DNA of 9,341 nt from an uncultured Bacillota bacterium (GTDB taxonomy: Bacteria; Bacillota; Clostridia; Christensenellales; UBA1242). Positions within the stretch are counted from its first letter, which is position 1. Each line of letters opens with the position of its first letter. This document shows positions 1 to 5,716 of the stretch, piece after piece. A model generated the notes under the pieces. It ran no database searches and was not told the origin of the DNA. It saw only the letters and a program-made list of their open reading frames with translations. The stretch covers positions 1 to 9,341 of the forward strand of contig USKO01000018.1 of assembly GCA_900555365.1 (NCBI GenBank), given 5' to 3'. The translations under genes were made by a program, and so were the position numbers.

Positions 1-507
1 GAATTGTTGAACTGCCTTTGAAAGGGAGGGGGTTGTTTTGATCGTCAAACAACTCACATTCAAAGCCATGTGACTTGCGAAAAAGATATTCCTTGTTTAA
101 TTTACCAATTGAAAATATTGAATTTGAAAACAAAAATGTTGGACGAAAAGCAAATTCACAGTGATTTCCATATTTTTCTAAAATTAGAAATCTTTTGGAT
201 TGCCATAAGACCCATATTGTATGCTTGCACAATCTCTTCTTTTGACATGGTTTTTTCTAGGTCACTTGCGTAGTCATCCAGTTGATATTCTAAAAGCGCT
301 GTTGCACACGCTGTGCAACAGCAGCCAAGACGCCCTTTGTCTACTAAAGCAACATCAAAATTGAAGGACAGATAAAAATTTGCGATTGCTCCATCAATGC
401 CGCCACCAATGATTAAGATATCACAAGAGAGATTTTTGTCTAGATACTGATATTGTTTTATCTTTTTTACATTGTCACAAAAATATGGTCCATTTTACAT
501 ATTCCAT
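1..507 (-). pseudogene. Decayed FAD-dependent oxidoreductase (DAO-like), N-terminal part, cut by window edge
   Basis: Read on the minus strand, this stretch translates into a recognisable N-terminal half of a glycine/D-amino-acid-oxidase-like FAD-dependent oxidoreductase, but only by changing frame twice. It would start at the ATG 507-505 (MEYVKWTIF). Removing one T from the five-T run (plus strand A479-A483) joins this to a frame reading FCDNVKKIKQ and then the Rossmann dinucleotide-binding motif DILIIGGGIDGAIA, followed by VALVDKGRLG and ALLEYQLDD. That frame hits TGA at 158-156. A second shift near 180-197 restores similarity (FLILEKYGNHCEFAFRPTF, then GFECELFDDQNNPLPF), which runs off the window at base 1. 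No good SD precedes the ATG. The GGG motif is intact, so the loss is by frameshift and not by active-site change. The family call rests on remembered family features and was not searched. Sequencing error in homopolymers could account for the first break, but less easily for the second. Confidence 0.72.
298..322. repeat. Perfect 11-bp inverted repeat with 3-nt loop
   Basis: GCTGTTGCACA, then CGC, then TGTGCAACAGC: eleven uninterrupted complementary pairs with a three-base loop. It lies inside the flavoenzyme pseudogene, at the stretch encoding GCCCTACATA just after the dinucleotide-binding region. No T-run follows on either strand, so it is not an intrinsic terminator. It may be chance or a mutation-generated palindrome. 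Confidence 0.6.
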
Positions 508-592
508 GATTTTATTATGTGTCAAAATCAAAGCTATATTATTAAATCTAATGAAATGTTTGCTTTTAAAGGAAACTAAACTAAGTTTGGGC

Positions 593-622
593 TTGACAAT
601 TGACCATTTGCTATATTATAAT
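593..622 (+). promoter_or_regulatory. Sigma-A promoter of the WG-repeat gene
   Basis: TTGACA at 593-598 and TATAAT at 617-622 are separated by 18 bp, so both hexamers match consensus exactly. Transcription would start near 629-630, just upstream of the AGGAG ribosome binding site (636-640) of the gene that begins at 648. Confidence 0.8.
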
Positions 623-647
623 TTAGATAAATAAAAGGAGAAAAATC

Positions 648-1370
648 ATGGATTCAAAAGGGATTAAACAAATACATCCATATAAAGACGGCTGGGCAAA
701 AGTAGAGCTAGACGACGGCAGCTATGCATTTATAGATAAGGAAGGCAAGCTTCAAGAAGGACGATATAAGTGGGCTTCGTCTTACAGCGAGGGCTACGCT
801 CCAGTCCAATTAGACGACGACAGCGGCTGGACATTTATAGATAAGGAAGGCAAGCTTCAAGAAGGAAGATATAAGTGGGCTTGGCCTTACAGGGAGGGCT
901 ACGCTATAGTCCAATTAGACGACGACAGCGGCTGGACATTTATAGACACTGAAGGGAATATATATAAAACAGCTAATGAATGGGAACAATATATATCTAA
1001 GTATCCAGAGGAATATAAACATATACCACCTCATAGATTTGCGGACAAAGATTTTATGAAAATGATAAATGTGCAGATCAAGAGTGCTTTAACAAGTAGA
1101 TTAGAAGATTTAGAACAAAAATACAATCAAGCTGAAAGCGAAGAAGAGAGAGAAGAGATAAGAAAAAATCTCAAGGGAAACATGGAGAACGTTCAACAGA
1201 TTATGAAAACGGTTTTCAAGAAGAACGAAGAAGTTGAAGAGCTTTTAAGGCAAAAGGAAGCCGAATTGGAAGCTGCAAAAGAAAAAGATTTACAGACAAA
1301 AGAAGAATTTGAAGAGCAGCGATCGATAATTGACAATTTCAATATTTCTTTAAGTGAGGAGAAAGAGTAA
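648..1370 (+). CDS. WG-repeat protein with C-terminal coiled coil
   Basis: A 240-residue protein with no signal peptide or membrane segment, so probably cytoplasmic. Residues about 6-102 are three WG-type repeats (pattern GWxxV.LDDxSGWTFIDKEGKL). The first is partial; the next two, residues 33-67 and 68-102, are 35-residue units. Residues 103-135 form a linker, and about 140-230 are strongly charged, Glu/Lys-rich and heptad-like (SRLEDLEQKYNQAESEEERE, then VEELLRQKEAELEAAKEKD), predicted to be an alpha-helical coiled coil. WG repeats are generally taken to be beta-rich protein-binding modules; no enzymatic residues are apparent. The start is supported by AGGAG seven bases upstream and a consensus promoter. 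The stop overlaps the start of a 34-residue ORF (TAATG), suggesting translational coupling. The partner and function are unknown. The combination of a WG repeat head with a coiled-coil tail suggests a scaffold or adaptor, which is inference only. Confidence 0.85.
   Translation: MDSKGIKQIHPYKDGWAKVELDDGSYAFIDKEGKLQEGRYKWASSYSEGYAPVQLDDDSGWTFIDKEGKLQEGRYKWAWPYREGYAIVQLDDDSGWTFIDTEGNIYKTANEWEQYISKYPEEYKHIPPHRFADKDFMKMINVQIKSALTSRLEDLEQKYNQAESEEEREEIRKNLKGNMENVQQIMKTVFKKNEEVEELLRQKEAELEAAKEKDLQTKEEFEEQRSIIDNFNISLSEEKE
744..953 (+). repeat. Two tandem copies of a 105-bp coding repeat
   Basis: Bases 744-848 and 849-953 are in-frame copies of a 105-bp unit that differ at about nine positions by eye (roughly 90% identity). 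The end of a third, more diverged unit precedes them (to 743). Differences cluster at the codons SS/WP, S/R and P/I, while the LDDDSGWTFID block is identical at the DNA level. This points to recent duplication or ongoing gene conversion and to a repeat number that could vary between strains. Confidence 0.85.
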
Positions 1371-1474
1371 TGAAGAAGGATACAACTCTCAGCCAGATTG
1401 AAGAGCTGAAAAGCATAATAAATGAGTTTTTTGACAATAACTATATCTATCCACTCGGGAAAAGTAAAAAATAA
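1370..1474 (+). CDS. 34-residue hypothetical protein, translationally coupled to the WG-repeat gene
   Basis: The ATG overlaps the TAA of the WG-repeat gene by one base (TAATG). A clear SD, GAGGAG at 1356-1361, lies eight bases upstream within the end of that gene. The product begins MKKDTTLSQIEELKSI and ends NNYIYPLGKSKK; it is charged, with a predicted short amphipathic helix (residues about 7-22) and no membrane segment. The SD, the overlap and the position before a terminator all support real translation. The family is unknown. It could be a genuine small partner of the WG-repeat protein or the surviving N-terminus of a longer gene that lost its 3' part, since the DNA after it is featureless AT-rich sequence. 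Confidence 0.5.
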   Translation: MKKDTTLSQIEELKSIINEFFDNNYIYPLGKSKK

Positions 1475-1543
1475 CAATAAAAAGTAGAAATATTGTCAAA
1501 AAATCAAAAAACAATAAAATTAATAAAATTTCAAATAAAAAAG

Positions 1544-1565
1544 CAGCAAATAATTGCTGTTTTTT
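1544..1565. terminator. Bidirectional intrinsic terminator between the WG unit and the flavodoxin stump/DUF1846 unit
   Basis: CAGCAA (1544-1549), loop ATAA, TTGCTG (1554-1559), followed on the plus strand by TTTTTT (1560-1565). On the minus strand the same hairpin is followed by C and then a T-run (from A1537-A1542). It lies between two converging transcription units and can serve both. The stem is short (6 bp), so efficiency is uncertain. Confidence 0.6.
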
Positions 1566-1586
1566 AAAGCAAATAAACAGTGTTTT

Positions 1587-1643
1587 TTAATTAAACAGTT
1601 TTGCTTGGTTAGTATAGCTAAAATAAACTATTAGAGTTTTCAT
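1587..1643 (-). pseudogene. Truncated flavodoxin gene, 18-codon N-terminal stump
   Basis: On the minus strand AAGGAG (1654-1649) precedes ATG (1643-1641) by five bases, and the ORF reads MKTLIVYFSYTNQAKLFN and then TAA (1589-1587). The first eleven residues match the typical flavodoxin N-terminus, a hydrophobic first strand followed by the FMN-phosphate loop of pattern YFSxTGNT. Similarity is lost after YT, and no continuation is seen in the other frames up to the terminator at 1544-1565. It lies 23 nt after the DUF1846 stop on the same strand, so it was probably the second gene of that unit before a deletion removed most of it. The peptide may still be translated but could not bind FMN. The call rests on a short match, though the exact SD/ATG context strengthens it. 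Confidence 0.6.
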
Positions 1644-1666
1644 TGTTTCTCCTTATATTAAATAAA

Positions 1667-3166
1667 TTATAAAACAAACAGATTACCATTGAGGAAAACG
1701 GGTTCACAGCTGATATTTATTCCAAGTCGTTTGAGAGTTTGCTCTTCAGCTTGCGGAAGCATATATGTGCTATGAGCTTCGCAGCCCCTTAAAAGAGTTA
1801 TCGCATCTAGTGTCTTTGCTGCCTTTTCATTGTTCGTGGAAGAAATTGCAAGAGCAGTCAAGACATCATCAAGATTGAGTACGCCGCTGCTATTATGAAG
1901 AATCTGTGTTCTTAATTTCACGATTGGCAAGAGGATGTCGTCGCTAATAATATCAAAATCATCTCCAAGTCCTGCCAAACTACGCAAAGCATTGAGTGCT
2001 ACTGCGCCGCTTGCCGAGATAATCTTTTTATTTTTTCCATATACTATTTGACCATCTGGAAGTTGGAGGGCAACCACAGGATAGCCACAATCTTTGCTAG
2101 CCTTTTTGGAAGCTGGCACTACAGCCAAAAAGTCAGTCGAAAGGTCAAGTTCTGCCATCAAATATTTCACTCTCTCGACTGTATCAAAAGAGGCTTGTCC
2201 TTTTTTGTATTCACATTCGGTGCGATAATATCTTCTGACGATCTCTTTCTTTGCGGCCTCTTGCACAAGGGCATCATCAGTTATCGCGCTTGCGACCATA
2301 TTAACTCCCATATCAGTAGGAGATTTATAAACTTCTTTGCCTGTAATTTTACGCAAAATATTTTTAAGGACAGGGAAAACTTCAATGTCACGATTGTAAT
2401 TGACTGTCAAAACTCCGTATGCGTTGAAATGATATGGATCGATGAGATTTACATCTTTAAGGTCGGCGGTTGCTGCTTCATAGGCAATATTTACAGGGTG
2501 TTTAAGTGGCAAGTTCCAAACAGGGAAAGTTTCAAACTTTGCATAGCCTGCCTTTATTCCATGTTTGTAGTCATGATACATTTGACTTAAACATGTTGCA
2601 AGCTTGCCGCTTGAAGGGCCAGGAGCTGTGACTACAACAAGTGGTCTTGTCGTCTCAATATATGGATTCGCACCATATCCCTCATCGGATACAATGATAT
2701 CTACTTCACTTGGATAGCCTTTGGTATAATTGTGGAAATATACTTTTTCGCCTCTATTTTTGAGCTTTTGTGCAAATCTTGTAGCGCCCAGCTGACCTTT
2801 ATATAGCGTTATAACAATAGAAGAGACATAAAGACCAAGCGCGCGCAAATTATCTATGATGCGTAGCATTTCGTTGTCATAACTAAGTTCAAGATCGGCA
2901 CGCACTCGATTTTTTTCTATATCGTTTGCGCTTATACAAAAAATTATCTCCGCTCTGTCCTTGAGTTTCATAAGCAGCTTTGTCTTAATATTGGGATCAA
3001 ATCCCGGCAATACTCTGGCGGCGTGAAGATCATCAAAAATTTTTCCACCAAATTCCAGATACAATTTGTTATTGAATTTTTTTATTCTATCAATGATATT
3101 TTTCGATTGAAGTTTGAGATATAACTCATTATCAAACCCAATTTTTGAGCTATTTTGACTATTCAT
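1667..3166 (-). CDS. DUF1846 domain-containing protein
   Basis: A 499-residue cytoplasmic protein, the usual full length for DUF1846 proteins, which are widespread in Bacillota and of undetermined function. Family landmarks seen are the N-terminal block KIGFDNELYLKLQS, LYLEFGGKIFDDLHAARVLPGF (residues about 35-56), the Gly-rich loop TAPGPSSGKLATCLSQMYHD (180-199), VWNLPLKHPVN (216-226) and KSPTDMGVNM (281-290). The Gly-rich loop resembles a phosphate-binding loop, which suggests nucleotide or phosphate-ligand binding, but no reaction is established. No membrane segment or signal peptide is visible. The start is supported by AAGGAG at 3179-3174 with seven bases of spacing. It is the lead gene of a minus-strand unit whose second gene is now a flavodoxin stump. 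Upstream lies a divergent control region with two inverted repeats. The family call is secure; the function is not known. Confidence 0.92.
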   Translation of the reverse strand: MNSQNSSKIGFDNELYLKLQSKNIIDRIKKFNNKLYLEFGGKIFDDLHAARVLPGFDPNIKTKLLMKLKDRAEIIFCISANDIEKNRVRADLELSYDNEMLRIIDNLRALGLYVSSIVITLYKGQLGATRFAQKLKNRGEKVYFHNYTKGYPSEVDIIVSDEGYGANPYIETTRPLVVVTAPGPSSGKLATCLSQMYHDYKHGIKAGYAKFETFPVWNLPLKHPVNIAYEAATADLKDVNLIDPYHFNAYGVLTVNYNRDIEVFPVLKNILRKITGKEVYKSPTDMGVNMVASAITDDALVQEAAKKEIVRRYYRTECEYKKGQASFDTVERVKYLMAELDLSTDFLAVVPASKKASKDCGYPVVALQLPDGQIVYGKNKKIISASGAVALNALRSLAGLGDDFDIISDDILLPIVKLRTQILHNSSGVLNLDDVLTALAISSTNNEKAAKTLDAITLLRGCEAHSTYMLPQAEEQTLKRLGINISCEPVFLNGNLFVL

Positions 3167-3173
3167 ACTTTTT

Positions 3174-3179
3174 CTCCTT
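3174..3179 (-). promoter_or_regulatory. Ribosome binding site of the DUF1846 gene
   Basis: AAGGAG on the minus strand, seven bases before the ATG at 3166-3164. It fixes the start codon; no other Met codon with an SD lies nearby. Confidence 0.8.
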
Positions 3180-3186
3180 CAAAATT

Positions 3187-3201
3187 AGACAAATTTTGTC
3201 A
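3187..3201. promoter_or_regulatory. Inverted repeat AGACAAATTTTGTCA, possible operator in the DUF1846 leader
   Basis: GACAAA-T-TTTGTC is a perfect 13-bp palindrome at 3188-3200, and the outer A/A pair breaks the symmetry. It carries the same TGACAA/TTGTCA half-site as the larger palindrome at 3231-3259 and lies just upstream of the DUF1846 SD. A regulator-binding site is inferred from the shared half-site, not shown. Confidence 0.35.
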
Positions 3202-3230
3202 TCTGATAAAATCTTTAAAACTATAATTTC

Positions 3231-3259
3231 TGACAAGTTTATTATATAATAAATTGTCA
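3231..3259. promoter_or_regulatory. 29-bp palindrome in the divergent DUF1846/GT28 region, possible operator
   Basis: TGACAA (3231-3236), an unpaired G, a perfect 16-bp palindrome TTTATTATATAATAAA (3238-3253), and TTGTCA (3254-3259). Apart from the bulged G every base is matched by symmetry. It contains TATAAT on both strands and sits midway between two divergent start codons, so a protein bound here could affect both genes. The AT core alone could be chance; the matched outer TGACAA/TTGTCA arms make that less likely. Confidence 0.45.
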
Positions 3260-3286
3260 AAAAGTCATAGCAAATTATATAATTGC

Positions 3287-3315
3287 TTTACATTTATAGA
3301 TAAAATTGCTAAAAT
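3287..3315 (+). promoter_or_regulatory. Promoter of the GT28 glycosyltransferase gene
   Basis: TTTACA at 3287-3292, a 17-bp spacer, and TAAAAT at 3310-3315 preceded by TGC (extended -10). Transcription would start near 3322, directly before the TGAGGAG ribosome binding site (3326-3332). A second, weaker candidate is TTGTCA 3254-3259 with TATAAT 3278-3283 (18-bp spacer), which overlaps the palindrome. Confidence 0.7.
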
Positions 3316-3336
3316 TATAGAACTTTGAGGAGAATC

Positions 3337-4572
3337 ATGAAAAAGATATTGATTTTGACAGTCACCGCTGGAAATGGACATAATGCTTGTGCAAAAGCAA
3401 TGAAAGAAAAGCTTGAAGAGTATGGCGGGGTAGAAGTTAAAATAGTAGATGTTTTAAAAGCATATTCAACTCCTATCAACATTTGGGTGGCAGACAAGGG
3501 TTACAATATTGCAATAGGAAAACTTAGACATCTTTATCATATGTTTTATGAGCACTATTATAAACAAGATCCAAATAAACGCTACCAGTGTAAGGCTCAA
3601 GGGGTTGCTATGTCGATAGTAAGCGGCTTATTGAAAGAAATTTATGAATTTAAACCGGATGTAATCTATAGCGTTCATTTTTATGGTGCGATTGCTATAA
3701 CAAACTTGAGACTCGTGTATGACATTCCATGCAAGGTTGTTGTTGCAAATCTTGACTATGTCAATTCTCCATTTTGGGAAGGTTGCATTGGAGTGGATTA
3801 CTTTGTCATTCCAAACAAAGATTTCATTATGCCTTCTATGAAGATAGGATTTAGCGCGGAGCAGTTAAAACCACTAGGACTTCCAGTTAACGAAAAGTTC
3901 TTCAAGGAGCAAAGCAAAGAAGAGGCGCGAGCAGAGCTCGGTCTTGACAAAGATATCTTTACCATTATGGTCATGTTTGGTGGCGGACATTGGAAGGGCG
4001 GTTTTAATATTTTCAATGAGCTTATTCATTCTCTGGGCGATCGCAAAGTCCAGGTAATTATGATCAATGGCAGAAACAAACAAGATTATGAAAAGATCAG
4101 CAAGATGAAATTCAAAAAGAATATCAAAGTGTTAAATGTTGGCTTCACAAATAAGGTTGACCTGTATATGTCTGCAAGTGATGTTATTTTAAATAAACTA
4201 GGCGGAACAAGTGCGACAGAGATGATAAACAAAAAATTGCCAATTCTTGTCACTGACACCGTTTCAGGGCAAGAGCGATACAATCTTGAATATCTTAAAT
4301 CAAAAGGCGTGGCAAAGTCATTCAAAAACAAAAAGGAGCTCAAAGAAATTTTATTTGACTTAATGGACAACAAGCAGCATTACGATGAAATGGTTGACAA
4401 TGTTTTAAAACTGAGAACTAATGGCATTGATAACACTGCAAAGCTCATTTTATCACTGCCAAATGCAAGTTACAATCAGCAGAAAATAGATGAGATTGAC
4501 TATAGAAGAGTGTTTAAAAATGTTCAAAAAGCGAGGTTAAAGGCAAATAAAAGTGAAAAAAAGAAAAAATAG
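3337..4572 (+). CDS. GT28-family diacylglycerol glycosyltransferase (MGDG synthase/UgtP-like)
   Basis: A 411-residue protein of the MGDG-synthase/processive diacylglycerol glucosyltransferase family, which transfers a sugar from a nucleotide-sugar (usually UDP-glucose or UDP-galactose) to diacylglycerol at the inner face of the membrane. It has two Rossmann domains. The N-terminal acceptor domain opens with ILTVTAGNGHNACAKAM (residues 6-22, the family's GxGH loop). The C-terminal donor domain carries MVMFGGGHWKGG (211-222), NKLGGTSATEM (286-296, where relatives have KPGGLTxSE) and TVSGQERYN (308-316, relatives GQExxN). The Pro of the PGG motif is replaced by Leu, but the Gly-Gly, Thr and Glu positions remain. 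An in-frame TTG at 3325 would extend it by four residues, but that codon overlaps the SD TGAGGAG (3326-3332), so the ATG at 3337 is chosen. The C-terminus is Lys-rich. Sugar donor and number of sugars added cannot be told from sequence. Confidence 0.88.
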   Translation: MKKILILTVTAGNGHNACAKAMKEKLEEYGGVEVKIVDVLKAYSTPINIWVADKGYNIAIGKLRHLYHMFYEHYYKQDPNKRYQCKAQGVAMSIVSGLLKEIYEFKPDVIYSVHFYGAIAITNLRLVYDIPCKVVVANLDYVNSPFWEGCIGVDYFVIPNKDFIMPSMKIGFSAEQLKPLGLPVNEKFFKEQSKEEARAELGLDKDIFTIMVMFGGGHWKGGFNIFNELIHSLGDRKVQVIMINGRNKQDYEKISKMKFKKNIKVLNVGFTNKVDLYMSASDVILNKLGGTSATEMINKKLPILVTDTVSGQERYNLEYLKSKGVAKSFKNKKELKEILFDLMDNKQHYDEMVDNVLKLRTNGIDNTAKLILSLPNASYNQQKIDEIDYRRVFKNVQKARLKANKSEKKKK

Positions 4573-4596
4573 AAGTAAATTACACTTCTATTTTTT
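4564..4596. terminator. Bidirectional terminator containing both stop codons
   Basis: A-run plus ATAGAAGT (4564-4576), loop AAATTAC (4577-4583), ACTTCTAT plus T-run (4584-4596): about 13 bp of continuous pairing including the A/T flank, with T-runs downstream on both strands. The TAG of the glycosyltransferase (4570-4572) lies in the left arm and the TAA of yitT (minus, 4582-4580) in the loop, so the hairpin overlaps the ends of both converging coding regions. Confidence 0.85.
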
Positions 4597-5608
4597 TGAT
4601 TGAATGAAATTTTGATTTTCTTTTAAAAACTCTTTTTTTCTTGTCTATTTTATAAATGTTATATTTATTTTGATTTTTTATGTTTATTTTTGCCTTTTTT
4701 ATCTTGGTTTGGGTTTCAGACATCTCTCGCATAAAATTCCCTTCGCCAATAGTCTCCGTGACAGATGCCGAAAATACAAAAGCATTGTCATCAATCTCCT
4801 TGACCAGCTTTTTCATCTCATGAGCATTTTCTTTAGGTATGAGACAGAGAAGCATAGATTTATTTTGTTTTGAATACATGCCCTTGGCTTCAAGTCGAGT
4901 GACGCCTCTTTTGAATTTTTCAAATATAGCATTAGAAATTTCATCATCTTTATCACAGACGATATAGAAAGATACAACTCTTTTAGATCCATCAAGCACA
5001 AGATTGGTTGCCATAGAACTAATGACCGCCACGACAAGAGCATAAAGACAGGTTGATATGCCGCTGGTAATTGCAGTTAAAATTATCACGATTACATTGA
5101 TAAAAAGAATGCAATGACCTGTTTTTATGCTTGGGAAATACCTATTTATTATAGCTCCCGCTATATCACTTCCGCCAGTCGAGCCGCCAAATCTAAAGGC
5201 AAGACCGATTGTTATGCCGTAGATACTAGAGCCGACAATTGCGTATAATAGGACATCAATCTCTGCCGCATTATATATTCCAGGGATTGCGCCGAACTGC
5301 ATGCCAAGTGTATACATTCCAACGCCAATTCCGGATAGCACCAAAAATTTCCAGCCGAATATTTTTAAAGCAAATGAAAAGATAATGACATTGATTACCA
5401 GATAAATTATTGATGTAGGAATATTCACAGAAATTTGCGCAAAAAGATTGTGGATTATTTGCGCTAAACCTGAAAGACCACAAGGGATAATTTCGGCAGG
5501 AGTAAAAAATGTTCTAAAAGTCGCTCCGCCGGCAATACCAGACAATGCCACAACAAATATTTGAAGAATAAATTTATTTATATCTTTTTTATTTTTAAAT
5601 GCCCTCAT
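4580..5608 (-). CDS. YitT family membrane protein (DUF161 + DUF2179)
   Basis: A 342-residue inner-membrane protein of the YitT family, whose biological role is not established. The N-terminal part (residues about 12-205) has five to six hydrophobic segments (about 12-34, 62-82, 86-106, 116-138, 165-187 and 188-205). It contains the signature FRFGGSTGGSDIAG (138-151) and FFTPAEIIPCGLSGLAQI (34-51). The C-terminal part (about 210-290) is the soluble DUF2179 domain (VSFYIVCDKDDEISNAIFE, then RGVTRLEAKGMYS). Beyond it is a Lys-rich tail of about 50 residues (KIKKAKINI, KKKRVFKRKSK), longer than is usual for the family. No SD is seen before the ATG, an in-frame TGA lies four codons upstream of it, and no later Met gives a sensible start; the promoter appears to place the ATG at the mRNA 5' end. 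It converges with the glycosyltransferase and diverges from the lipid kinase. Confidence 0.9.
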   Translation of the reverse strand: MRAFKNKKDINKFILQIFVVALSGIAGGATFRTFFTPAEIIPCGLSGLAQIIHNLFAQISVNIPTSIIYLVINVIIFSFALKIFGWKFLVLSGIGVGMYTLGMQFGAIPGIYNAAEIDVLLYAIVGSSIYGITIGLAFRFGGSTGGSDIAGAIINRYFPSIKTGHCILFINVIVIILTAITSGISTCLYALVVAVISSMATNLVLDGSKRVVSFYIVCDKDDEISNAIFEKFKRGVTRLEAKGMYSKQNKSMLLCLIPKENAHEMKKLVKEIDDNAFVFSASVTETIGEGNFMREMSETQTKIKKAKINIKNQNKYNIYKIDKKKRVFKRKSKFHSIKKIEV

Positions 5609-5614
5609 ATAGCG

Positions 5615-5643
5615 AATATATCATAATTTGTGCAATTTTTAAA
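5615..5643 (-). promoter_or_regulatory. Leaderless promoter of yitT
   Basis: On the minus strand TTTAAA (5643-5638), a 17-bp spacer ending in TGA, and TATATT (5620-5615), an extended -10. The expected start, seven bases after the hexamer, is the A of the ATG at 5608. There is no purine-rich SD between promoter and ATG. Confidence 0.55.
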
Positions 5644-5679
5644 ATAAAAAATCGGTTTTTATCAAATTTTTGTAATAAT

Positions 5680-5708
5680 TTGACTTATTTAGAAAAATTA
5701 TGTATATT
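5680..5708 (+). promoter_or_regulatory. Leaderless promoter of the lipid kinase gene
   Basis: TTGACT (5680-5685), a 17-bp spacer, and TATATT (5703-5708). The predicted start is 5715-5717 and the ATG is at 5717, leaving a leader of zero to two bases and no SD. An alternative -10, TATTAT at 5705-5710, puts +1 exactly on the ATG. Confidence 0.65.
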
Positions 5709-5716
5709 ATAATTAT

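Noticed and set aside
70..273. Plus-strand 67-codon ORF starting at 70
   Set aside because: No SD, and it lies antisense to the recognisable flavoenzyme remnant.
553..636. Plus-strand 27-codon ORF (MKCLLLKETK...) upstream of the WG gene
   Set aside because: No SD, and it spans the -35 and -10 elements of the WG gene promoter, so it is very unlikely to be transcribed as a coding region.
1193..1477. Minus-strand 94-codon ORF
   Set aside because: Antisense shadow of the coiled-coil coding sequence; Ser/Phe-rich composition is what the complement of Glu/Lys codons gives.
2048..2590. Plus-strand 180-codon ORF inside the DUF1846 gene
   Set aside because: Fully antisense to a conserved family protein, with no SD and no recognisable domain.
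3325..3336. TTG at 3325 as start of the glycosyltransferase
   Set aside because: The codon overlaps the SD itself; the ATG at 3337 is correctly spaced and matches the family N-terminus.
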